This document shows, one piece after another, positions 10,355-21,000 of a stretch of 64,000 nucleotides of DNA. A program made the translations under genes and the position numbers. How positions within the stretch are numbered: position 1 is the first letter of the stretch; each line of letters starts with the position of its first letter. Under the pieces are notes generated by a model. That model saw only the letters and a list, made by a program, of their open reading frames with translations, ran no database searches and had not been told where the DNA came from. Source of the DNA: Galaxea fascicularis (Eukaryota > Cnidaria > Anthozoa > Scleractinia > Euphylliidae); NCBI GenBank assembly GCA_948470475.1, contig OX419339.1:16861075-16925074 (forward strand), read 5' to 3'.

Positions 10355-11020
10355 TCAAGTGTAAAAAGGTTCGTAAAACTTTCTCTTCCCTGCTTCAAAT
10401 GTTACGTTGTCGTCATCAGTCGATGTTTCTTTAGTAATATCCTCCACGTCAAACAGACTGTTCAACAGATACTTTCGCTTACTGACGGCAGCTTCTACAG
10501 CCTCCGTATATTCCATTTCATCGTCTTCCATAAAGTTTCGTAATGTTTTCATGACCTTTCTGTGCACCGAGTCAGTTTTTAGGTTGTGATACCACCTCAG
10601 GTAATGTAAATACAAGTGTCGTAGCTTTTTGCGGTAAACAGGAAGCAGAACGTTAGACGCTTGAGCCTCAGCATCATCCTTTGACAAACCCTGGCGTAGA
10701 TATTCTTCCACCTGTTCTTCCCGAGCTGAATTCAGGTCATTTATAACTTCTTCTCGTAGTTTTTCCCAAGGATCAACTGTCTCATTTTCTGTATCACTGT
10801 CGTCAGTTTGTTCGCTACTTTCGCCTTCGTTCTCATCATCATCACCATCATCGCCATCGTCCCCATCCTCGTCAAGGTCTTCATTTACACCATTTTCTTG
10901 TGTATTGTCCGCTTCGTAGGTTTCAGTTCTTCGTTTCAAAACAGACGAACTTAGCAAATCCTTGTAACCTCCTTGTGTGTCCCTCGGAGAGTCAGTCGTT
11001 GCAGACACGCGCTCCTCCAA
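10355..11020 (-). CDS. Unrecognised acidic protein, 3' exon
   Basis: The open frame of 221 codons has clear protein character but I do not recognise a named family. From the N-terminus: a Ser/Thr-rich leader with LKRRTETYE (about residues 28-36), a very acidic tract (about 45-85, Asp/Glu repeats), then a charged, probably helical domain from about 84 (WEKLREEVINDL) to 190 with repeated Tyr/Leu/His (RHLYLHYLRWYHNL), and a basic/aromatic tail. The frame begins with TTG and no ATG occurs before a stop at 11030-11032, so this is most likely a downstream exon; the start is not known. A plus-strand fragment at 11142-11300 ends with the same LKRRTETY block after a C2HC finger, which suggests that the intact protein has an N-terminal finger. 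A candidate poly(A) signal lies 200 bases downstream. No frame damage is seen. Confidence 0.55.
   Translation of the reverse strand: MEERVSATTDSPRDTQGGYKDLLSSSVLKRRTETYEADNTQENGVNEDLDEDGDDGDDGDDDENEGESSEQTDDSDTENETVDPWEKLREEVINDLNSAREEQVEEYLRQGLSKDDAEAQASNVLLPVYRKKLRHLYLHYLRWYHNLKTDSVHRKVMKTLRNFMEDDEMEYTEAVEAAVSKRKYLLNSLFDVEDITKETSTDDDNVTFEAGKRKFYEPFYT
10916..10939 (-). repeat. 24-bp inverted identity with 11277-11300
   Basis: Read on the minus strand this begins TTGAAACGAAGAACTG and codes for LKRRTETY. The identical 24 bases occur on the plus strand at 11277-11300, immediately before the run of Ns. Sequence upstream of the block differs between the two copies; downstream cannot be compared because of the gap. 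Confidence 0.85.
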
Positions 11021-11065
11021 GTCAGTTGTTTAGCGTTTCTAGACACTCGAAAAGAGTGACTCAGC

Positions 11066-11075
11066 CTTATAAATT
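11066..11075 (+). promoter_or_regulatory. Candidate TATA box
   Basis: CTTATAAATT lies about 75 bases upstream of the ATG at 11142 and could direct a start near 11095-11100. Weak evidence on its own; its position between the two head-to-head gene pieces fits a promoter for the plus-strand one. Confidence 0.3.
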
Positions 11076-11141
11076 AAATGGACTAAAGTTTTGTGCTCAT
11101 TTCTTATTAAACCTTCATCGAGTTACGACGGCGAGAGAGTG

Positions 11142-11300
11142 ATGCATTTTTGTCAATTTTGTGGGAGAGCATTCAGCCATAAGTTCAACAGAATTCGACA
11201 CGAGGCAGTGAGTTGTCCTAAACGATTTGATGGCGAAGAAGAAGAAATGACCAGTCTTTCAAATGAGGAAGAAAACTTGAAACGAAGAACTGAAACCTAC
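11142..11300 (+). CDS. C2HC zinc-finger protein, 5' part, cut by gap
   Basis: Starts with a true ATG (MHFCQFCGRAF). Residues 4-24 form a zinc-binding pattern C-x2-C-x12-H-x4-C, followed by an acidic stretch (DGEEEE, NEEEN) and ending LKRRTETY at the assembly gap. The LKRRTETY block is 24/24 bases identical to the minus-strand frame at 10355-11020, so this is probably the first exon region of a paralogue, or of the same gene displaced by an inversion or assembly error. A TATA-like site lies upstream. A single finger with acidic linker suggests DNA or protein binding, but no function is assigned. The rest of the gene is not in the window; beyond the Ns there is satellite. Confidence 0.5.
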
Positions 11301-11500
11301 NNNNNNNNNNNNNNNNNNNNNNNNNNNNNNNNNNNNNNNNNNNNNNNNNNNNNNNNNNNNNNNNNNNNNNNNNNNNNNNNNNNNNNNNNNNNNNNNNNNN
11401 NNNNNNNNNNNNNNNNNNNNNNNNNNNNNNNNNNNNNNNNNNNNNNNNNNNNNNNNNNNNNNNNNNNNNNNNNNNNNNNNNNNNNNNNNNNNNNNNNNNN
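11301..11500. other. Assembly gap (200 Ns)
   Basis: Exactly 200 undetermined bases, a round placeholder length that usually means unknown true size. The left edge cuts a coding sequence and the right edge is already inside a satellite unit, so the left boundary of the satellite array is hidden. Confidence 0.97.
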
Positions 11501-11518
11501 AAGAGTGTTTTTATTAAC

Positions 11519-12021
11519 AAAATATTGAGGTCACGTGACCGGTGCTTCTGACACCACTAGAGGATAGCAGTGACTAAGATTAAGTGAAGGACAGGGCAAG
11601 AGTTGGGATTTAAGGGCCCCAGTTGATTTTCTGACCTTCAGGTTACGTTCTAGGGGCTTAGGGTAGGGCTAGACTCAGATTTGGGGCAAGAGCATGAACA
11701 AGCCACGTGGCTAACACTCCCAGCACACTTTGACGACATAGACCAGGCACGGTAGGTTATTTGGCTAGATTGACACCAATTCCGTTTTGATTGAGCCTGT
11801 AATCTTCAAAATATCTACTCCCGTTACCTCCAGTTGGTGCTTTGCCACAATCTTGACCTATTTGCTGCCTGTCCCAGATACCCTTTTTGTTCAACTCTTC
11901 GTCCTGTGCTCAGTATGACACAAAAACTTGCAGAGATACGTTTCTTCATGCGTTTTGCCTGTTTACAGCGTCCCCGAATTGAAACTGTGAAATTACTTAC
12001 AGAAAGAGTGTTTTTATTAAC
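11519..12021. repeat. Reference unit of the 503-bp satellite
   Basis: One full period, starting AAAATATTGAGGTC and ending TTTTTATTAAC. About 503 bp is close to three times 168 bp, which would suit three nucleosomes per unit (inference). A good splice-donor-like CTGTAAGTAA occurs on the minus strand near the unit end, but nothing else suggests an intron. The G-rich TTAGGGTAGGG stretch (near 11658-11670) resembles telomere repeat only superficially. Confidence 0.9.
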
Positions 12022-15000
12022 AAAATATTGAGGTCACGTGACCGGTGCTTCTGACACCACTAGAGGATAGCAGTGACTAAGATTAAGTGAAGGACAGGGC
12101 AAGAGTTGGGATTTAAGGGCCCCAGTTGATTTTCTGACCTTCAGGTTACGTTCTAGGGGCTTAGGGTAGGGCTAGACTCAGATTTGGGGCAAGAGCATGA
12201 ACAAGCCACGTGGCTAACACTCCCAGCACACTTTGACGACATAGACCAGGCACGGTAGGTTATTTGGCTAGATTGACACCAATTCCGTTTTGATTGAGCC
12301 TGTAATCTTCAAAATATCTACTCCCGTTACCTCCAGTTGGTGCTTTGCCACAATCTTGACCTATTTGCTGCCTGTCCCAGATACCCTTTTTGTTCAACTC
12401 TTCGTCCTGTGCTCAGTATGACACAAAAACTTGCAGAGATACGTTTCTTCATGCGTTTTGCCTGTTTACAGCGTCCCCGAATTGAAACTGTGAAATTACT
12501 TACAGAAAGAGTGTTTTTATTAACAAAATATTGAGGTCACGTGACCGGTGCTTCTGACACCACTAGAGGATAGCAGTGACTAAGATTAAGTGAAGGACAG
12601 GGCAAGAGTTGGGATTTAAGGGCCCCAGTTGATTTTCTGACCTTCAGGTTACGTTCTAGGGGCTTAGGGTAGGGCTAGACTCAGATTTGGGGCAAGAGCA
12701 TGAACAAGCCACGTGGCTAACACTCCCAGCACACTTTGACGACATAGACCAGGCACGGTAGGTTATTTGGCTAGATTGACACCAATTCCGTTTTGATTGA
12801 GCCTGTAATCTTCAAAATATCTACTCCCGTTACCTCCAGTTGGTGCTTTGCCACAATCTTGACCTATTTGCTGCCTGTCCCAGATACCCTTTTTGTTCAA
12901 CTCTTCGTCCTGTGCTCAGTATGACACAAAAACTTGCAGAGATACGTTTCTTCATGCGTTTTGCCTGTTTACAGCGTCCCCGAATTGAAACTGTGAAATT
13001 ACTTACAGAAAGAGTGTTTTTATTAACAAAATATTGAGGTCACGTGACCGGTGCTTCTGACACCACTAGAGGATAGCAGTGACTAAGATTAAGTGAAGGA
13101 CAGGGCAAGAGTTGGGATTTAAGGGCCCCAGTTGATTTTCTGACCTTCAGGTTACGTTCTAGGGGCTTAGGGTAGGGCTAGACTCAGATTTGGGGCAAGA
13201 GCATGAACAAGCCACGTGGCTAACACTCCCAGCACACTTTGACGACATAGACCAGGCACGGTAGGTTATTTGGCTAGATTGACACCAATTCCGTTTTGAT
13301 TGAGCCTGTAATCTTCAAAATATCTACTCCCGTTACCTCCAGTTGGTGCTTTGCCACAATCTTGACCTATTTGCTGCCTGTCCCAGATACCCTTTTTGTT
13401 CAACTCTTCGTCCTGTGCTCAGTATGACACAAAAACTTGCAGAGATACGTTTCTTCATGCGTTTTGCCTGTTTACAGCGTCCCCGAATTGAAACTGTGAA
13501 ATTACTTACAGAAAGAGTGTTTTTATTAACAAAATATTGAGGTCACGTGACCGGTGCTTCTGACACCACTAGAGGATAGCAGTGACTAAGATTAAGTGAA
13601 GGACAGGGCAAGAGTTGGGATTTAAGGGCCCCAGTTGATTTTCTGACCTTCAGGTTACGTTCTAGGGGCTTAGGGTAGGGCTAGACTCAGATTTGGGGCA
13701 AGAGCATGAACAAGCCACGTGGCTAACACTCCCAGCACACTTTGACGACATAGACCAGGCACGGTAGGTTATTTGGCTAGATTGACACCAATTCCGTTTT
13801 GATTGAGCCTGTAATCTTCAAAATATCTACTCCCGTTACCTCCAGTTGGTGCTTTGCCACAATCTTGACCTATTTGCTGCCTGTCCCAGATACCCTTTTT
13901 GTTCAACTCTTCGTCCTGTGCTCAGTATGACACAAAAACTTGCAGAGATACGTTTCTTCATGCGTTTTGCCTGTTTACAGCGTCCCCGAATTGAAACTGT
14001 GAAATTACTTACAGAAAGAGTGTTTTTATTAACAAAATATTGAGGTCACGTGACCGGTGCTTCTGACACCACTAGAGGATAGCAGTGACTAAGATTAAGT
14101 GAAGGACAGGGCAAGAGTTGGGATTTAAGGGCCCCAGTTGATTTTCTGACCTTCAGGTTACGTTCTAGGGGCTTAGGGTAGGGCTAGACTCAGATTTGGG
14201 GCAAGAGCATGAACAAGCCACGTGGCTAACACTCCCAGCACACTTTGACGACATAGACCAGGCACGGTAGGTTATTTGGCTAGATTGACACCAATTCCGT
14301 TTTGATTGAGCCTGTAATCTTCAAAATATCTACTCCCGTTACCTCCAGTTGGTGCTTTGCCACAATCTTGACCTATTTGCTGCCTGTCCCAGATACCCTT
14401 TTTGTTCAACTCTTCGTCCTGTGCTCAGTATGACACAAAAACTTGCAGAGATACGTTTCTTCATGCGTTTTGCCTGTTTACAGCGTCCCCGAATTGAAAC
14501 TGTGAAATTACTTACAGAAAGAGTGTTTTTATTAACAAAATATTGAGGTCACGTGACCGGTGCTTCTGACACCACTAGAGGATAGCAGTGACTAAGATTA
14601 AGTGAAGGACAGGGCAAGAGTTGGGATTTAAGGGCCCCAGTTGATTTTCTGACCTTCAGGTTACGTTCTAGGGGCTTAGGGTAGGGCTAGACTCAGATTT
14701 GGGGCAAGAGCATGAACAAGCCACGTGGCTAACACTCCCAGCACACTTTGACGACATAGACCAGGCACGGTAGGTTATTTGGCTAGATTGACACCAATTC
14801 CGTTTTGATTGAGCCTGTAATCTTCAAAATATCTACTCCCGTTACCTCCAGTTGGTGCTTTGCCACAATCTTGACCTATTTGCTGCCTGTCCCAGATACC
14901 CTTTTTGTTCAACTCTTCGTCCTGTGCTCAGTATGACACAAAAACTTGCAGAGATACGTTTCTTCATGCGTTTTGCCTGTTTACAGCGTCCCCGAATTGA

Positions 15001-18000
15001 AACTGTGAAATTACTTACAGAAAGAGTGTTTTTATTAACAAAATATTGAGGTCACGTGACCGGTGCTTCTGACACCACTAGAGGATAGCAGTGACTAAGA
15101 TTAAGTGAAGGACAGGGCAAGAGTTGGGATTTAAGGGCCCCAGTTGATTTTCTGACCTTCAGGTTACGTTCTAGGGGCTTAGGGTAGGGCTAGACTCAGA
15201 TTTGGGGCAAGAGCATGAACAAGCCACGTGGCTAACACTCCCAGCACACTTTGACGACATAGACCAGGCACGGTAGGTTATTTGGCTAGATTGACACCAA
15301 TTCCGTTTTGATTGAGCCTGTAATCTTCAAAATATCTACTCCCGTTACCTCCAGTTGGTGCTTTGCCACAATCTTGACCTATTTGCTGCCTGTCCCAGAT
15401 ACCCTTTTTGTTCAACTCTTCGTCCTGTGCTCAGTATGACACAAAAACTTGCAGAGATACGTTTCTTCATGCGTTTTGCCTGTTTACAGCGTCCCCGAAT
15501 TGAAACTGTGAAATTACTTACAGAAAGAGTGTTTTTATTAACAAAATATTGAGGTCACGTGACCGGTGCTTCTGACACCACTAGAGGATAGCAGTGACTA
15601 AGATTAAGTGAAGGACAGGGCAAGAGTTGGGATTTAAGGGCCCCAGTTGATTTTCTGACCTTCAGGTTACGTTCTAGGGGCTTAGGGTAGGGCTAGACTC
15701 AGATTTGGGGCAAGAGCATGAACAAGCCACGTGGCTAACACTCCCAGCACACTTTGACGACATAGACCAGGCACGGTAGGTTATTTGGCTAGATTGACAC
15801 CAATTCCGTTTTGATTGAGCCTGTAATCTTCAAAATATCTACTCCCGTTACCTCCAGTTGGTGCTTTGCCACAATCTTGACCTATTTGCTGCCTGTCCCA
15901 GATACCCTTTTTGTTCAACTCTTCGTCCTGTGCTCAGTATGACACAAAAACTTGCAGAGATACGTTTCTTCATGCGTTTTGCCTGTTTACAGCGTCCCCG
16001 AATTGAAACTGTGAAATTACTTACAGAAAGAGTGTTTTTATTAACAAAATATTGAGGTCACGTGACCGGTGCTTCTGACACCACTAGAGGATAGCAGTGA
16101 CTAAGATTAAGTGAAGGACAGGGCAAGAGTTGGGATTTAAGGGCCCCAGTTGATTTTCTGACCTTCAGGTTACGTTCTAGGGGCTTAGGGTAGGGCTAGA
16201 CTCAGATTTGGGGCAAGAGCATGAACAAGCCACGTGGCTAACACTCCCAGCACACTTTGACGACATAGACCAGGCACGGTAGGTTATTTGGCTAGATTGA
16301 CACCAATTCCGTTTTGATTGAGCCTGTAATCTTCAAAATATCTACTCCCGTTACCTCCAGTTGGTGCTTTGCCACAATCTTGACCTATTTGCTGCCTGTC
16401 CCAGATACCCTTTTTGTTCAACTCTTCGTCCTGTGCTCAGTATGACACAAAAACTTGCAGAGATACGTTTCTTCATGCGTTTTGCCTGTTTACAGCGTCC
16501 CCGAATTGAAACTGTGAAATTACTTACAGAAAGAGTGTTTTTATTAACAAAATATTGAGGTCACGTGACCGGTGCTTCTGACACCACTAGAGGATAGCAG
16601 TGACTAAGATTAAGTGAAGGACAGGGCAAGAGTTGGGATTTAAGGGCCCCAGTTGATTTTCTGACCTTCAGGTTACGTTCTAGGGGCTTAGGGTAGGGCT
16701 AGACTCAGATTTGGGGCAAGAGCATGAACAAGCCACGTGGCTAACACTCCCAGCACACTTTGACGACATAGACCAGGCACGGTAGGTTATTTGGCTAGAT
16801 TGACACCAATTCCGTTTTGATTGAGCCTGTAATCTTCAAAATATCTACTCCCGTTACCTCCAGTTGGTGCTTTGCCACAATCTTGACCTATTTGCTGCCT
16901 GTCCCAGATACCCTTTTTGTTCAACTCTTCGTCCTGTGCTCAGTATGACACAAAAACTTGCAGAGATACGTTTCTTCATGCGTTTTGCCTGTTTACAGCG
17001 TCCCCGAATTGAAACTGTGAAATTACTTACAGAAAGAGTGTTTTTATTAACAAAATATTGAGGTCACGTGACCGGTGCTTCTGACACCACTAGAGGATAG
17101 CAGTGACTAAGATTAAGTGAAGGACAGGGCAAGAGTTGGGATTTAAGGGCCCCAGTTGATTTTCTGACCTTCAGGTTACGTTCTAGGGGCTTAGGGTAGG
17201 GCTAGACTCAGATTTGGGGCAAGAGCATGAACAAGCCACGTGGCTAACACTCCCAGCACACTTTGACGACATAGACCAGGCACGGTAGGTTATTTGGCTA
17301 GATTGACACCAATTCCGTTTTGATTGAGCCTGTAATCTTCAAAATATCTACTCCCGTTACCTCCAGTTGGTGCTTTGCCACAATCTTGACCTATTTGCTG
17401 CCTGTCCCAGATACCCTTTTTGTTCAACTCTTCGTCCTGTGCTCAGTATGACACAAAAACTTGCAGAGATACGTTTCTTCATGCGTTTTGCCTGTTTACA
17501 GCGTCCCCGAATTGAAACTGTGAAATTACTTACAGAAAGAGTGTTTTTATTAACAAAATATTGAGGTCACGTGACCGGTGCTTCTGACACCACTAGAGGA
17601 TAGCAGTGACTAAGATTAAGTGAAGGACAGGGCAAGAGTTGGGATTTAAGGGCCCCAGTTGATTTTCTGACCTTCAGGTTACGTTCTAGGGGCTTAGGGT
17701 AGGGCTAGACTCAGATTTGGGGCAAGAGCATGAACAAGCCACGTGGCTAACACTCCCAGCACACTTTGACGACATAGACCAGGCACGGTAGGTTATTTGG
17801 CTAGATTGACACCAATTCCGTTTTGATTGAGCCTGTAATCTTCAAAATATCTACTCCCGTTACCTCCAGTTGGTGCTTTGCCACAATCTTGACCTATTTG
17901 CTGCCTGTCCCAGATACCCTTTTTGTTCAACTCTTCGTCCTGTGCTCAGTATGACACAAAAACTTGCAGAGATACGTTTCTTCATGCGTTTTGCCTGTTT

Positions 18001-21000
18001 ACAGCGTCCCCGAATTGAAACTGTGAAATTACTTACAGAAAGAGTGTTTTTATTAACAAAATATTGAGGTCACGTGACCGGTGCTTCTGACACCACTAGA
18101 GGATAGCAGTGACTAAGATTAAGTGAAGGACAGGGCAAGAGTTGGGATTTAAGGGCCCCAGTTGATTTTCTGACCTTCAGGTTACGTTCTAGGGGCTTAG
18201 GGTAGGGCTAGACTCAGATTTGGGGCAAGAGCATGAACAAGCCACGTGGCTAACACTCCCAGCACACTTTGACGACATAGACCAGGCACGGTAGGTTATT
18301 TGGCTAGATTGACACCAATTCCGTTTTGATTGAGCCTGTAATCTTCAAAATATCTACTCCCGTTACCTCCAGTTGGTGCTTTGCCACAATCTTGACCTAT
18401 TTGCTGCCTGTCCCAGATACCCTTTTTGTTCAACTCTTCGTCCTGTGCTCAGTATGACACAAAAACTTGCAGAGATACGTTTCTTCATGCGTTTTGCCTG
18501 TTTACAGCGTCCCCGAATTGAAACTGTGAAATTACTTACAGAAAGAGTGTTTTTATTAACAAAATATTGAGGTCACGTGACCGGTGCTTCTGACACCACT
18601 AGAGGATAGCAGTGACTAAGATTAAGTGAAGGACAGGGCAAGAGTTGGGATTTAAGGGCCCCAGTTGATTTTCTGACCTTCAGGTTACGTTCTAGGGGCT
18701 TAGGGTAGGGCTAGACTCAGATTTGGGGCAAGAGCATGAACAAGCCACGTGGCTAACACTCCCAGCACACTTTGACGACATAGACCAGGCACGGTAGGTT
18801 ATTTGGCTAGATTGACACCAATTCCGTTTTGATTGAGCCTGTAATCTTCAAAATATCTACTCCCGTTACCTCCAGTTGGTGCTTTGCCACAATCTTGACC
18901 TATTTGCTGCCTGTCCCAGATACCCTTTTTGTTCAACTCTTCGTCCTGTGCTCAGTATGACACAAAAACTTGCAGAGATACGTTTCTTCATGCGTTTTGC
19001 CTGTTTACAGCGTCCCCGAATTGAAACTGTGAAATTACTTACAGAAAGAGTGTTTTTATTAACAAAATATTGAGGTCACGTGACCGGTGCTTCTGACACC
19101 ACTAGAGGATAGCAGTGACTAAGATTAAGTGAAGGACAGGGCAAGAGTTGGGATTTAAGGGCCCCAGTTGATTTTCTGACCTTCAGGTTACGTTCTAGGG
19201 GCTTAGGGTAGGGCTAGACTCAGATTTGGGGCAAGAGCATGAACAAGCCACGTGGCTAACACTCCCAGCACACTTTGACGACATAGACCAGGCACGGTAG
19301 GTTATTTGGCTAGATTGACACCAATTCCGTTTTGATTGAGCCTGTAATCTTCAAAATATCTACTCCCGTTACCTCCAGTTGGTGCTTTGCCACAATCTTG
19401 ACCTATTTGCTGCCTGTCCCAGATACCCTTTTTGTTCAACTCTTCGTCCTGTGCTCAGTATGACACAAAAACTTGCAGAGATACGTTTCTTCATGCGTTT
19501 TGCCTGTTTACAGCGTCCCCGAATTGAAACTGTGAAATTACTTACAGAAAGAGTGTTTTTATTAACAAAATATTGAGGTCACGTGACCGGTGCTTCTGAC
19601 ACCACTAGAGGATAGCAGTGACTAAGATTAAGTGAAGGACAGGGCAAGAGTTGGGATTTAAGGGCCCCAGTTGATTTTCTGACCTTCAGGTTACGTTCTA
19701 GGGGCTTAGGGTAGGGCTAGACTCAGATTTGGGGCAAGAGCATGAACAAGCCACGTGGCTAACACTCCCAGCACACTTTGACGACATAGACCAGGCACGG
19801 TAGGTTATTTGGCTAGATTGACACCAATTCCGTTTTGATTGAGCCTGTAATCTTCAAAATATCTACTCCCGTTACCTCCAGTTGGTGCTTTGCCACAATC
19901 TTGACCTATTTGCTGCCTGTCCCAGATACCCTTTTTGTTCAACTCTTCGTCCTGTGCTCAGTATGACACAAAAACTTGCAGAGATACGTTTCTTCATGCG
20001 TTTTGCCTGTTTACAGCGTCCCCGAATTGAAACTGTGAAATTACTTACAGAAAGAGTGTTTTTATTAACAAAATATTGAGGTCACGTGACCGGTGCTTCT
20101 GACACCACTAGAGGATAGCAGTGACTAAGATTAAGTGAAGGACAGGGCAAGAGTTGGGATTTAAGGGCCCCAGTTGATTTTCTGACCTTCAGGTTACGTT
20201 CTAGGGGCTTAGGGTAGGGCTAGACTCAGATTTGGGGCAAGAGCATGAACAAGCCACGTGGCTAACACTCCCAGCACACTTTGACGACATAGACCAGGCA
20301 CGGTAGGTTATTTGGCTAGATTGACACCAATTCCGTTTTGATTGAGCCTGTAATCTTCAAAATATCTACTCCCGTTACCTCCAGTTGGTGCTTTGCCACA
20401 ATCTTGACCTATTTGCTGCCTGTCCCAGATACCCTTTTTGTTCAACTCTTCGTCCTGTGCTCAGTATGACACAAAAACTTGCAGAGATACGTTTCTTCAT
20501 GCGTTTTGCCTGTTTACAGCGTCCCCGAATTGAAACTGTGAAATTACTTACAGAAAGAGTGTTTTTATTAACAAAATATTGAGGTCACGTGACCGGTGCT
20601 TCTGACACCACTAGAGGATAGCAGTGACTAAGATTAAGTGAAGGACAGGGCAAGAGTTGGGATTTAAGGGCCCCAGTTGATTTTCTGACCTTCAGGTTAC
20701 GTTCTAGGGGCTTAGGGTAGGGCTAGACTCAGATTTGGGGCAAGAGCATGAACAAGCCACGTGGCTAACACTCCCAGCACACTTTGACGACATAGACCAG
20801 GCACGGTAGGTTATTTGGCTAGATTGACACCAATTCCGTTTTGATTGAGCCTGTAATCTTCAAAATATCTACTCCCGTTACCTCCAGTTGGTGCTTTGCC
20901 ACAATCTTGACCTATTTGCTGCCTGTCCCAGATACCCTTTTTGTTGAACTCTTCGTCCTGTGCTCAGTATGACACAAAAACTTGCAGAGATACGTTTCTT

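Noticed and set aside
11655..11672. Telomere-like TTAGGG in the satellite
   Set aside because: A single TTAGGGTAGGG, not a run of TTAGGG units.
11519..12021. Satellite unit as a 5S rRNA, snRNA, spliced-leader or tRNA array
   Set aside because: I compared both strands with the known cores of these RNAs and found no match. A weak A-box/B-box-like pair (TAGCAGTGAC, GGTTACGTTC) is too poor to call.
11834..12031. 65-codon open frame repeated in every satellite unit
   Set aside because: It starts with TTG, has no ATG before the middle of the frame, shows no domain or signal, and one unit has a stop (20946). Its conservation is simply that of the whole unit.
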